Part shown: positions 9,241-21,200 of the stretch, piece by piece
How positions within the stretch are numbered: the first letter of the stretch is position 1
Layout: the number at the start of each line of letters is the position of its first letter
Program-made: the position numbers and the translations under genes
Notes under the pieces: model-generated
Told to the model about the DNA's origin: nothing
Databases searched by the model: none
What the model saw: the letters and a program-made list of their open reading frames with translations, nothing else
Origin: Larus michahellis
Lineage: Eukaryota > Chordata > Aves > Charadriiformes > Laridae
NCBI RefSeq assembly: GCF_964199755.1
Contig: NC_133906.1
Location: 10,230,001 to 10,294,000 of the forward strand
Direction: 5' to 3'
DNA length: 64,000 nucleotides

Positions 9241-12200
9241 GTAAGCTGTCCGTGGGGTTGCCATGGCCCTGCTCTGTCCGAGCGGGGCTGGAGAGCTCAC
9301 CCCCATGACGGGGCTGCTGGGGAGACTCCGGTGCTGAGCACTGCTCCCTTTGGCTGCTTGCCTGCCTTTCCCAAGATGGCCAGTGGTGTCCCCTCCTCTT
9401 GCCGAGCACTTTCTATGGCACTCGATTCGGGTGCGTGGGGAACGAGGCAGGGCATTTTGGCCAGGGAGGGGAGAGGATGGCTCAGGGAGTTGGTTTATTC
9501 CATGCTATTGGATTTTCAGGAGCCCCCTTGCCACCCGTGTCCTGCTGCCACTGCTGCCCAGGAGCACCCCAAGCATCGCAAGGCTTGCAGAGGCCATGGG
9601 GTGCTGCTGTGAGCCCCCGAGGCACGATTCCTGTTACCAGCGTGCCCAAATGAGCTAACGGGGCTGTGCTAAGGGGTGGGAGGAGGGAGGTGGCTCAGGG
9701 ACAGTGGCTGTGGCCACGTGTTCCCCAGGAGAGCCAGTGCCAGTGGGTGCCACCAGCCCTGGTGCCAGGAGTGCAGCCCCAAGTGCCAGGACCTGTGCTC
9801 AGCCCCGGGCTGGGGCTGTTTCCTGCCCGCTTTTACAAAATATTTCAGCAGCGGGGAGGTAAATGAGTCACTGGCACGACTGGGAATGACTCCTCATCAG
9901 CAGTTTCAATTGGTCTCTTGAAAAAGCTCCCAGTTCCCTTTCTGAGCCTGGCCCAAACAAAAATAAACACTGAATCGGTGAGTGCCATGGCAAGCAAACC
10001 CATTTTACCTCTCACCCGAGTGAGCCCTGGCCCCTGCCCGGCTCTGCGAAGGCCCACTAACAAGCTTTGTCATGCCACTGGCAGAGGTGGCATGAGCGGT
10101 GTCTGACCTGCCACCTCCTTCAGCACACCACACAGGCAGGGAGCATTGTGCCAGGGGTCCAAACGCCTCTGCCCACCACCTGTCTTCCCCAGGCGAAGAG
10201 TATGACTCCTACCACCCCCGCTCGCCCATGCTCCTGCCCTGCTGGGGCCGCCTGCAGCGCACCACAGCCAAGACCCGGAGAAAATGGTGGTGGAAGACCA
10301 TGGCATCAGGCACACGTCCCTGGGAAAGGGGCACCCAGCCCCTGCCCACCGAGCCGTGCCGAAGCCAGTGGAGCCTACCTCCAGGGAGGAGAGGAAGTGA
10401 GGGAGGAGTGAAGCAATCGGCGGGCAAGCCCAGCCCAGGTAGGAGCCAGCTCGGGTTTAGCTCTGTCTCTGGTTCGTTTCACTTCCCTGTCTCTGTTTCC
10501 CCAAGCGTGGAGGAGGACGGAGTTGCTGGATGAAGTCCTTTGTTAAGTGTGTTAAAATCGACTGTTGAGAAATGCAAAGCCCTTTCTTTCAATTCTTTCA
10601 AAGAAAAGCTCATTCATTGCATGTCCAGCCTTGAGCCATTCTTTTCCACTGCTAACTATAAATAAGGATTATAATTCTGCGTGGTGTGCAAATAACAGTT
10701 TATTTGACTGACTAGCAAAGCTGGCTCAATAAAAAGAACTGTAGAGTATAGTTATGGTCACAGAAGTCACTTACAAAAGCTGCTGCACGTTCCAGCTCCA
10801 GATCTCTGGGGACATGTTTGTCTTACAAGTCCAATCTGATTACTGACAAAAATTGGTTTTTAATCTTGTTATCCCTCCACAGCCAATACAGCTGTGGAAG
10901 AGCAAGCTGGATTTTTATGTGCCTCAGCCTTCATTAACATAATTACCAGTTAAACTTTCAGTTCCCGAATCCTTTATGGCAATAGTTGATGATGTGTGAA
11001 GCAGAGAGAATGCAGCTTGGATTTCAGATACCGACCAGAACAGGCAGGGGAGAAAATCTCATTTTGACTGTCAAATTGATGAGCAGAGAGTTTTGCAAGC
11101 CCTTGGCTCTCTTGCACTGGGGAAGTGCTCTCGCTCTGAGGTCTCCTCCAAAAAAATCTCTGTGTCATGGAGCGATCTTTCTACCGGATCTGCTCAGCAA
11201 GGGTGTGTCCCAAGGGCAAGGAGGGAAAGTCCCCTCACTTCAAAGCCACTCCAGCACCAGAAAGAAGCCAGTCAGGTAGTCAGGACACCTCGAACCCATG
11301 GATTTTGCCTCCAGCCTTAAGCATGATGGTAGGGTGGTCCCAGACTCACACAATCCCCAGTCAGACCTGCAGTGCTTTGCTTTCAGGTGGCATGGTTGGG
11401 CAGAATATCATAGATCTCTGCCACGAAATTTGACAGCAGCTCTTCTGTGTCCCCACTCCTTGCTAGATAATGCTGGGGCATCAGAGACAACTGAACCCGC
11501 TACCGAGGAAGCAGAAGGCTCGCCGGACACCTCCTCAGAGCTGCTGGCTGTTGTGGAGGACTTTCCACCAGGTAAGATGCTGCCTTTGGCATCACCCAGA
11601 TTTCCAGTGGTTGAATGTGGCATCGACCCCCCTGTCATCCCCGGAGTTTCTCATCTTTGTTGCTGGAGGGGTACGACGGGCTGGGTTTGTGGTAGTTGAG
11701 CATTGTGACCGGGAGAGGGCTGGAGGCACTGGTGGGGCTGGCTGCAGGGAGGCAGTGTGGCGGAGACAGCTCTGTGTGGCATGGAGCTCCTTCTCCTGCT
11801 TAACCCTGTGCCTTTCCTTTTTCAAGAGATTTCACTCTTCTTCTCCGTTGAGAGCCGCTCCTCACGGTGCCTCAATTCCCAGCTCCAGGAAGCAGCCAGA
11901 AAGAAGCTGTGGGCCCTGGAGAGTGATGACAGAGACGTCTGTGCCCTGTTCAAGGTAGGAGCCCCTTGGCAGGGCAGACCATGTACTGGGAGGTTCCCGG
12001 TGTGATAGGATGTGTGATGGGACACCAAACCTGGCCAAGAAAGACAAGTTTCTCCAAGGCTGCTGCAGCGTGTGTTCCTGCACACGGGGACTCTGTAGGG
12101 CACTGGAAGAATGGGGGAAATGTTACCAGGTGAGAGGCAGATGCAAAGCTGAGCTTCAGGTCATGAGCCTCATATTGGAGTCTCTGAGGTACCTGAGGGA

Positions 12201-15200
12201 TCACGCAGATAGCCCTGGGGTGAGTCCAGTGACGGTGAGCCGTCATTTCACAGGGCTGGGATCACCAAAGCTGTGTGCCAGACTCAGGTCCCTGGTGGAG
12301 GTGACATCTTTGGACATGCACAGGGGTTCTCAGAGTTTTAGACTTCATATAGAAAAATCACTACAGGTATAGACATGTTTCCTGGGCTGAACTCTCCTTC
12401 CTTGCTGGTTTTTAAAGCACTGGCAGCTCAGGGCTCCCTGCAGAGTTTCCCAGAGGACCTGGAACAGCGCAGACATACTAGTGCCTGTCCTGACTGAACA
12501 TTAACCCACGCGTGGTATGGTTCAGGTGTCTGGGTTTCAAAAACACGGTGGTTCCCCACAGGGGAAAAGATTTGGATGAGGAGATGGAGCTTTTTCACTC
12601 CACTGCTGCACCATGGGGAGCTGTCACTGCGGGTACTCCATCCCTCCTGGCTGAAGGACTCAGCTGGCTGGAGCACCCTCCCCTTAACCCCAGGCAACCA
12701 ACTCACACAGCTTCAGTCTCAACTATGCTAATAAATGAGTGCCTAGTCTCATGCCAGGGTCTAATATTATTCCCACACCAGCAAAGAGCACCCCTTGTCA
12801 GAGTCCCAGGACCACCCCTTATTTTTGCTTTGTCTTCCATGTGTAGGAGCTGTCAGCCAGGCTTGTCTGTACGCAAGCTCAGGAGCATCGGTTCCTCCTC
12901 ACCTTCAAAACCCTAGAAGAAGCCTGGAAGTTTTCCACATATCTGACTTTAGGTAATGTTTTCAAGTGTGGGAGATATAAACAGACAGTGTGAGAAAAAT
13001 TTTTGGAGAAGGTGTTCTTTGACACCAAAAAAACAGTAGTGTATAAGGGTTGACAGATGAAGAAGATGAATTAGAGGACCTTCGTGTCTGTCTACGTATT
13101 TATGAAACCACTGTCTGGATCAGTGAAACAGATCCAGGAGGATGCCTTTTGGGCAATCTCTCTATTGCGTTTTGGGGATGGAAACAGAATTAAAGGCTGT
13201 TGCCTCACAGCGTGGTTGCAGATGGCAGACTGGGAGACATCCACAGAGCACTTTGTCCTGCCCAGTGAAGGAGAGTGCTGACACTGCTTTCCCTCTTGGT
13301 TTCTTAGGGTACGTGGGCAGATGCCTGGAACAGCTTCTCTTTGACCAGGAGTACTGGCTAAATTGTGCTCTGATGGAAGACACAGAGATCAGAGTTACTG
13401 TGGATGAAGATCGCTTGGCCACCATATACATAGGTCTGCTACTCCAGGAAGGTGAGAAGGGACTGAATATGTCAGGAGTTCCTCAAAAGCATCTCAGCAC
13501 AGCTGTGTTGTAGCCCTGTGCTGGGCTATGTCTTGCACTGATGCCATTGACCTGGGCATGACTCTTTCTATCTGCAGGTAACTTTTTTTCCCGAGCAGTG
13601 CCCAGTGTCTGGCAGGGAGAGCAGGAGAGAGAGGAAGGCCTGCAGCTCTGCAAGAATGAGCTGATCCATGTGAAGAACATTGGAGAGGAGTCCAAGTGGG
13701 AAGGGATGTCCTTACTGACAGGTCGACGAGGCCTGGTGTCTGTGACAGCTCTAGAGCCACTACCTGACCCATTTTACCAGTAAGTAGACTGGCCAATTAA
13801 TAGGCCCCAAGCCAAGATTTTTTCCTGATACATGAGCTGGCACCAAGCCTGGGGTGAGAAACTGCTCTTTCCCCTGGCCATGGGCAAGAGCTACACAATA
13901 TTGTGAGGATATCCATTATGCATAAAGACAACCACTGGAACCAATTCAGGTCTTGTTAATGGAACAGAGCAAGGACATACTTCTGATATCATTCTTGTAT
14001 GATATTGATTTAGGTCACATGGGAGATTATTTGTGATTTACAGGTGAGTAACTGGGACAAAAAGCATTGCTCAAGTAGTGCAAGTCCAAGTGGGGCCTCA
14101 CGTTGGACGCCTGGCTGAGCCTCAAAGACACTCGCAGCTCCTTACACGGTGAAATCACAGAATCATAGAATGGTTTATGGAAATCCTCTTTACAGCCTGG
14201 CAAATTGATCCTGCTCTTACCATGTGGTGTGAGGCTGCAGTCGTGTGGTGCAAACTGTCCTCCGTACCCAGTAACACCATTACAAGGGATTACTGGACGG
14301 GCCGTGCTGGCCGTGCTTCATAACAGCTCTGGCACTCCCTGGGGACAGAATATCTGTCGCACTTGTGTGACACCATCCCTAGTGCTGGCCTGAGGAGAGG
14401 CCTGCTCAGAGAGGACCAGTGTTGTTCCTGTTTGCCTTGCAGGTGGTTCCTGAAGAATTACGCTGTGAGTTTTGGCATCTCCCAGGAGATCAGTGGGACA
14501 GCTTCTCAGCCAATTGGTGAGTGGCACCTGTGTAACACACCTGCCCTTCCCAGGGAAGGGCATGGCTCTTGCAAATCTGGGTTTGGACACAAATGCAAAG
14601 GGCCCATCTCTTGTTCTGACAATGCCACTCCATTGCAAGATGCTCTAAGGGAACACTGCATCTTTGGACTCTCTTGAATGGAGAACAGAACTTGCAAATT
14701 GCATGTACTTAGAAGGGCAATCTGAGGAACACAGAGTACAGAGGGCTGCTGATGGCATCCTTATGCCACTGGGTTTTTCTATTCTACTGTAATTTTCTCT
14801 CTCCTCTAATTTTCAGGACCGAAGTTTTAAATAAGTGAACATGAAACCTGTGCCCACCATTCACTTATTAGCCCCAGGACATTCCTGCCTGGACGTGGGC
14901 ACCGTTCAGAGCATGCTGGGCATGGGAGGTCACTGCAGGTGTAAATTTGGTGTGTAGTGCGATGGAGATTTTCACTGTTAAAGAGTTCACTCCTGGCAGA
15001 GAGCTGAGACACTGCAGCTTCTATGAAGCTCCATATTTCCAGCCACCTTCCATACTGCAGCTCTCAGAGGTTTCAGTCTTTGGCTGTGTGGCATTTATCC
15101 ATGCCATTATTTTATTGTAATCCTCTTCTCAAGAAGAAACTGCAGAGACCTGAGTCCGAGAGTATGATAAATCTTAGGGGACAGAGAGGCAGCCTTCTCA

Positions 15201-18200
15201 AGCTGAAACCATGGTCTCTCCTTGCCCAAGTCTTTTCCAGTGAGGAAGTTTTAACAGTGGCCTCACAGTGAAATGCCCTTGTTTGCCTTGGTTTCCCAGT
15301 CAAAGGCAGGTGCACAGCCACAGAGGACCACAGAGGAGCAGCACACAATGAACTGAATTTCTCCAAAGGAGACAGCATAGAAGTCATCGGCTTCGTCATT
15401 CCAGGACTTCCATGGTTTGTGGGCAAATCCCTCAGCAGTGGAAGCATCGGCTTTGTCCCAACCCGATACATAAATCCTGAGGCTTGTGAACCTCTGTAAG
15501 TTTACTGCTGCCATCTAGATTCAATTAAACTCAGGAGAAAATAAAGGGAAAACTCCAAGTCCCAACTCAAGGCTATGTGAGAGTCCAGGGCAGGTAATTT
15601 GCTTTGCAAGACCTTCATAGAGGACCCATTTGAAGTCCAGAAGCCTTGGCCAGGCTTTGCTGCCAACAGGCCGCAGGAGTCTCTGCCCAGACAGAGCAAT
15701 TGTATTTCACTTGCCTCAGGTGATTCTTGGAGAGAAACAGATCTGGCCCTGGGCTAAACCTGGCTTTATGCTACAGCAGCCCAGGACATCTGTGTACCAG
15801 TCAAACTGGCTTCACAGTTCCACCTAGAAGTGTTCTTGATTTTGTAGCTTTGTCTGAGGGGCTGCAAGTCTGGCAAGGGAGGGGAGAGTGATCACTGCTA
15901 AGGAAACCAAGTCCTGCTTTGCTTCCTTCTGCCCCTTTGCTTTCTTTGGGAAGTCGAGGCAAAACAAACAATGGCATAGTTCCTCATGGAGCATAATTAC
16001 ACACCCTCCCAGGGACACAGAGAAGAGTTTGACTCTGATGACCCAGGCAGTTGTCTTTGTTGGTAGCTCAAAGACATAGCTCCAGTTCAATACCCATCCA
16101 AAAAGGCTTCCCCTCCAAGAGTGTGTATGGGAGGCCAAGGTCTCAACCTATTGCTAGGTCTGTTGGGCTTTCCTGGGTCAGACTCACTCAAGGTAAATCT
16201 TAGGCACTTTTCTCTGACACTACAGAGAACAGAGAGGCGATCAGATGATGCCCTGGCCTCAGAAAGGGCTTCTGGAGACAAAAAAGACCAATAGGTCCCT
16301 CCTTCTGGTACCCATTGGTTCCTCCGTGGAGAACCTGTATCTGAGAGCCTGGTGGGGAAGGTGTCCAGACTTTTGTATTCATCTGCAGCAGAGCTTTTCT
16401 GGTGGGAGGAAGAGGAGGGATGGGAAAGCCCATCCCACAGGACAGCTGTAGTGTCAGGGGATGGGGAGACACTGACTGTTTTCCCCTGATGTCTGCCTCA
16501 ACCTAGGGGAGAGGGCTTGGTGTTTCTGAGCGAAGAAGAAAAATCCTCGCTCCTGAGCATCCCCTACAATGGTGACGAGCAGCACTTCATCACCCTCTTC
16601 GATGACCTGGCACGCACTGACATCACTTCTGTGTACCGGCTGGGTGAGTTCCCCCTCTCCCTATGTGCCCAGCCCCATGGCATCCATGAAGAGCAGTCCT
16701 GGGCAGTGCCTAGAGACCTTCTTGCTTGGGGCTTTGCAGGGGAGACAACTGCTGTGATTGAGACAGCCTCCAAGACCTCTGCTCAGCCTGGTCGTGGAGG
16801 TTTTAGATACCCTCAAGAGCTGGCCCTGCCACACTGCAGTTTGTACAGGTCTTCGCTTCCAGGGCAGCTCCTCAGCCATGGTTCACTCTGGCAGATGCTG
16901 CTCTCGACTGATCCTGGCTGTAGGTCCCTGGCTACAGCAAGTCCCCTGCTGCTGTCTGACCTTTGGGTGTATATTGAGGGGGATGCATAGCTAAAGTGGC
17001 AGGTGACATCATCTCCATGCCCATAGCAAGGAGTCAGGAGATCAGTGTTCCTGGGTGCTCTTCTCAGTTTCTCTATGCTTGCTGTGTATCTTTTGGACCA
17101 CAGCTAATTTCTCTGTCTCTATTTCTTGCCTTCTCACTACCGAGAAGCACAATGTGGCCACGCAGGGCTGAGCCTGGGATCCCCTGGGGTTCAGGGGACC
17201 TCCCAGACCAGCCAGCTCAGGTGCAATGAACCCAGGGTAGACCCTGTCAGAGACACCCACATACCTGAAACCTCCAAATAGACACAACAAGGCTCTTAAG
17301 AGAGACTGAGCTGATAAAACCCTACCTGTGAAAAATAAGGCCTGCTTGTTCACAGGTAACTATAATGTTACCGGTGCTCACCTCACCACCAACTAAAAGC
17401 TGTTCTCCGTGGTCTTACAGAGAGCCAAGCCCCAGCAGCCAGGGGGGTTGAAACTACAGCTATGTGTGGTGTCTGTGGCCAGAAGTAAGCCTGCTCTCCC
17501 ACATACGGGTCTGGGATTTAACAGAGCAGCAGATCTCTGTAAGGTTTGAGCACTGTGTCTGCCCATTAACACTGACCAAGGCGTTGGGCTTTTTGTTTTC
17601 TGTTTGTCTCCTTGTGTAGATGGTTTTGAACCTAAAGCCATGTTCCCAAAAGTGCGATCAGGTGAGTATTTGGAGAGGACAGAATGAGATACTTTTATGA
17701 CAATTTCTAAGGGTGAATTTTGACACGGGGAAATATCTCACTATGGTTTGCCTGTCACTTCCAGAGGCTGTTCTCCGTAGCTGTAAAGATATCCAGCTGT
17801 CTTGGGAGGAAATAAATGGCTTGGCTACAGCTAGCACCTCCGAGCTGTCCAGTCCAGGGAGTGAATCAGCCCCTGCTACGTTGGAGGATATTATCCTGGA
17901 GAAGGTGGATGATTTTGATGATCCCAAGTTCTTTATTGACCTGAATGCTGGACACATGGAAGATGCTGATGTCTTTGACCCTATATTGACCTTCCTTAAC
18001 CAAGACAGTTATGTGCCCAGTTTTCAAAGCTTCTATGATCTCAGTTTTTCCTTTCTCAACTCCACTTTTTATGGTTTCTCTGATGAGGATGAACTGGTCT
18101 TGTACCTTGAGACATGCAGGAGCTGGGCCAAGAAGACTCATTCAGTTTGGGCTCATGTCAGACTCTGTTTCCTCTTGGGTAAGCTCTGCATCAAAAAGAT

Positions 18201-21200
18201 CAAGTTCTCCCAGGCTCGAGTCTACTTTGAGGAAGCCATGAGTATCCTGGACAGGGGTTTTGGGGACCTGCCCCTGTTGGCTGCATTGCATGTGAACCTT
18301 GCCTCCATCTACTTGAAACAGAACATGAAGCACAAGTTCTCCTCACTGCTGGGGAAAACAGTGGCCTTGCTTGTCTGCTTACCTGGCCACTCTTTCAACT
18401 CAGAGAACGAGCTGGAAGTCATGATGTACGTCCTGAAGGAAGCCATTGCTGTGGGTAATGCTCCCTTGGAGGCACGGGTCTGCTTCCTTATTGTCAAGCT
18501 CTTCCTACAACTGGGAAAAAACGATGAGGTGCTGCCCTTTACCGAGCATCTTCAGTGTCTCATCACCACTTTACTCAGCCCAGACACTAGTTCTGTGCCA
18601 CTGGATGCCACCCCCATCTTGAGCTACTTGTATGACAAGAAGTACTTGCCAAATATCGCACTGGCCTCCGCCAGGTTGTTTGTTCCCAGCGTCCTCAAGG
18701 GGGCACCGACACCCATTTGGAGAGCTGGCTTCATCCTCCAAAATACTTCAAAACTCCCGGGAAGCCAACTGGAGAGGAGCAGCATCCCAGCACTGGCTTG
18801 TTTCTATCTCAAGCAAGCACTGCATTTTTCCTGCAAAAGCAAAGCTGTGCCCACCCAGAGGATGCTGTGTGCCATCTTGTCCAGGATGTACCTCCAGCAT
18901 GGCGTGTTGGATGGGGCAGTTTGTTACGCAGCCATGGCCGTAACCCTCAGCAGAATGATGGGCAAGGAGGAGGCTTTCGAGTCTTCCCTCTCTTTGGGGT
19001 GGATGTATCTCCTGAACAGCCAGCCAGGTCCAGCTGCAGACATCATGTGGCAGATCTTGCACTCTCTGCACAGGACGGACAGCGTGACTCAGGGTGGAGC
19101 TGTGCACAATCTCCTGGCCATTGCCCTGAAAGGAGAAGGGCAGGTGCAAAAGGCTGCAGAGAACTACCTCCAGGCCCTGCACAAAGCCAAGGAGACTGGG
19201 AACAAGAGGAATCAGGCTATTGCCCTGGCTAACCTGGGGCAGCTGAGCTTCTCGCGTGGGGCGAGCCAGCTGTCTGAGCTCTACCTGCTCCAGTCAGCTC
19301 AGCTCTACGCTGAGCTCCAGGGCAGCGAAGACCTGGAGATGGAGTTGGCGCAGGTGCTGCTGTGGTTAGCACAGGCCATGGTGAACAGGCAGAAGGTAGA
19401 AGATGGCAAACTCTGTTACGAACTGGCGTTGGTTTTTGCCCTGAAGTGGAACAACTTGAGGAGTGAGTACAGCTTTGCTGGTGGGAACCAGGGCAGCATT
19501 CACCTCTGTGCAGCACCCTGTCAGGTCCCTAATGTGGCCCTCTGACTTGTCCTTTTCCCTTCCCTGTACCATGCAGGTCAGCTTCACATCACTGAGTCTC
19601 TCTGCCATTTCTACAGCAAAGTGTCCCCCAATCTCCAGGCCTGCATTACCTACCATGAGCACTGGGTATCATTGGCGCAGAAGCTCCAGGACAGAGAGAT
19701 GGAAGACAATGCCCGGCAGACCCTCAGCCAGCTCTACCAGGCTTTGGGCACATCCGAGTAAGTCCTCTCTGTGGCTGTTAGATGCTGTTAGAGTGGGGTC
19801 CTTGCTCACCCAAAGCAAGAGCAGTGGCTTTCCTGGGGTGTCCCAAGAGAGGGGTGGGGAAGGTGTGTGTAGCAGGCAGGCTGCTGGTTAATGCGCTGCT
19901 GAGATTTGCGAGCTGTGGCTGTGCAGTGAAGAGGGGAACAGTTCAATGTCAACCAGAGCGCTGCAACAGCTGGTAAAATGCCAGGCGGTTAGCTGAGGCA
20001 GAACCGGGTTCTGGCCAAACACAGTTTTCCGAAGATTCTTCCAGTCTTCATCAGAGGGGACCCAGCAACAGGGAATTCAACACTTCTTTTGGAGGCTTAT
20101 TCCAGTGATTTATCACCATTCACCAGTAAAAATAGGTTCCTTATCTGTTATTTGAATAAGTCTGGCTTCAGCCGCTGAGTCTGCTCTTCCTATCTCTGCT
20201 GGAATATTTTCCCCAGGGAGGTACTTAAGACCCTGTATCAGCTTGCCTTTCAATCTCACGCTTGACACATGCAGGTGACTGATTAGATTAGGCAAGAGGG
20301 GAGAGAAAGAGACCTGGACAGACCACAGACTTTCTTCAGTCTTTCAAGGCAAACACGTCAAATAGTGGAGAGCTAACTCCACTCCACCATGTCCCAGAAG
20401 GACAAATGGGCAGGCGCTGTCATTAACTTGGATGTTCACCTTCCCATGCTAGGTCACAGTGAGTTCAGGGGGAAGGAATTTAGGAAGCAGACGCCTGTCA
20501 TGTGAACGGTGCTATTTAAGATCACAAAGCACCCATTCCCTGGACTCCAAGGACAGCTGGAGCCCAGTTGCCAGCAGGCGAGACACCAAGCAAACAAACA
20601 TGCCCTAGCCACTGCCCGGCACTCCCTTCGCCACAGCTGCCTTGTGCAGGCAGCGTGTCCAACCCGCTGGCTCATCCTCCTGCTTGTCCCTTTTTCCTCT
20701 AGTGACCAGAGGCTTAAAAAGGGGCTGTAATGCATGTGTAGCCACAGATCTGCCTGTTTGGCTGCACCGAGGGACAAGCAATAGGCAGAGATGTGGGTCT
20801 GGGTGCCAGATGCTGTCTGAAAAATGAAGGTACAAGCGCTCCCTGCCTGTGCTCCCATGTGTAGCTGGGAGTGACTTTGGAGCTTAGTGTAGGGGGGGCA
20901 AATAGGGTTTGCAGATGACCTGGACAAAACCCTCTTTATCGGCTGAAACAAGCAGGGGTGAGAAGCCCCTCTTTGGGAGGGGGCTGCCTTGGGGCTGTGC
21001 TGAGCACTGGGGTCCCAGGCTGGTCTAAGGTTGCCAGATGATACACACACTGGCACTAAAGCATGGAGACTTCCACAGTTTCACCAGGACACATTGCTTA
21101 GAGCTGTGGCTGTCCATTTGTCTCTAACCTTTGGCAACTGGAGGAGGAGAAGACGGGATTGCCTATGGGGAGGTGTTGTGGTAGCTTTGCAGCTGATTGC

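Larger units (their letters stand above)
14517..17619 (+). other. SH3TC2 introns 7, 8 and 9 (interrupted by exons 8 and 9)
   Basis: The three introns (14517-15299, 15496-16506, 16644-17619) contain no further exon that fits the frame and no recognisable mobile element. Confidence 0.6.
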
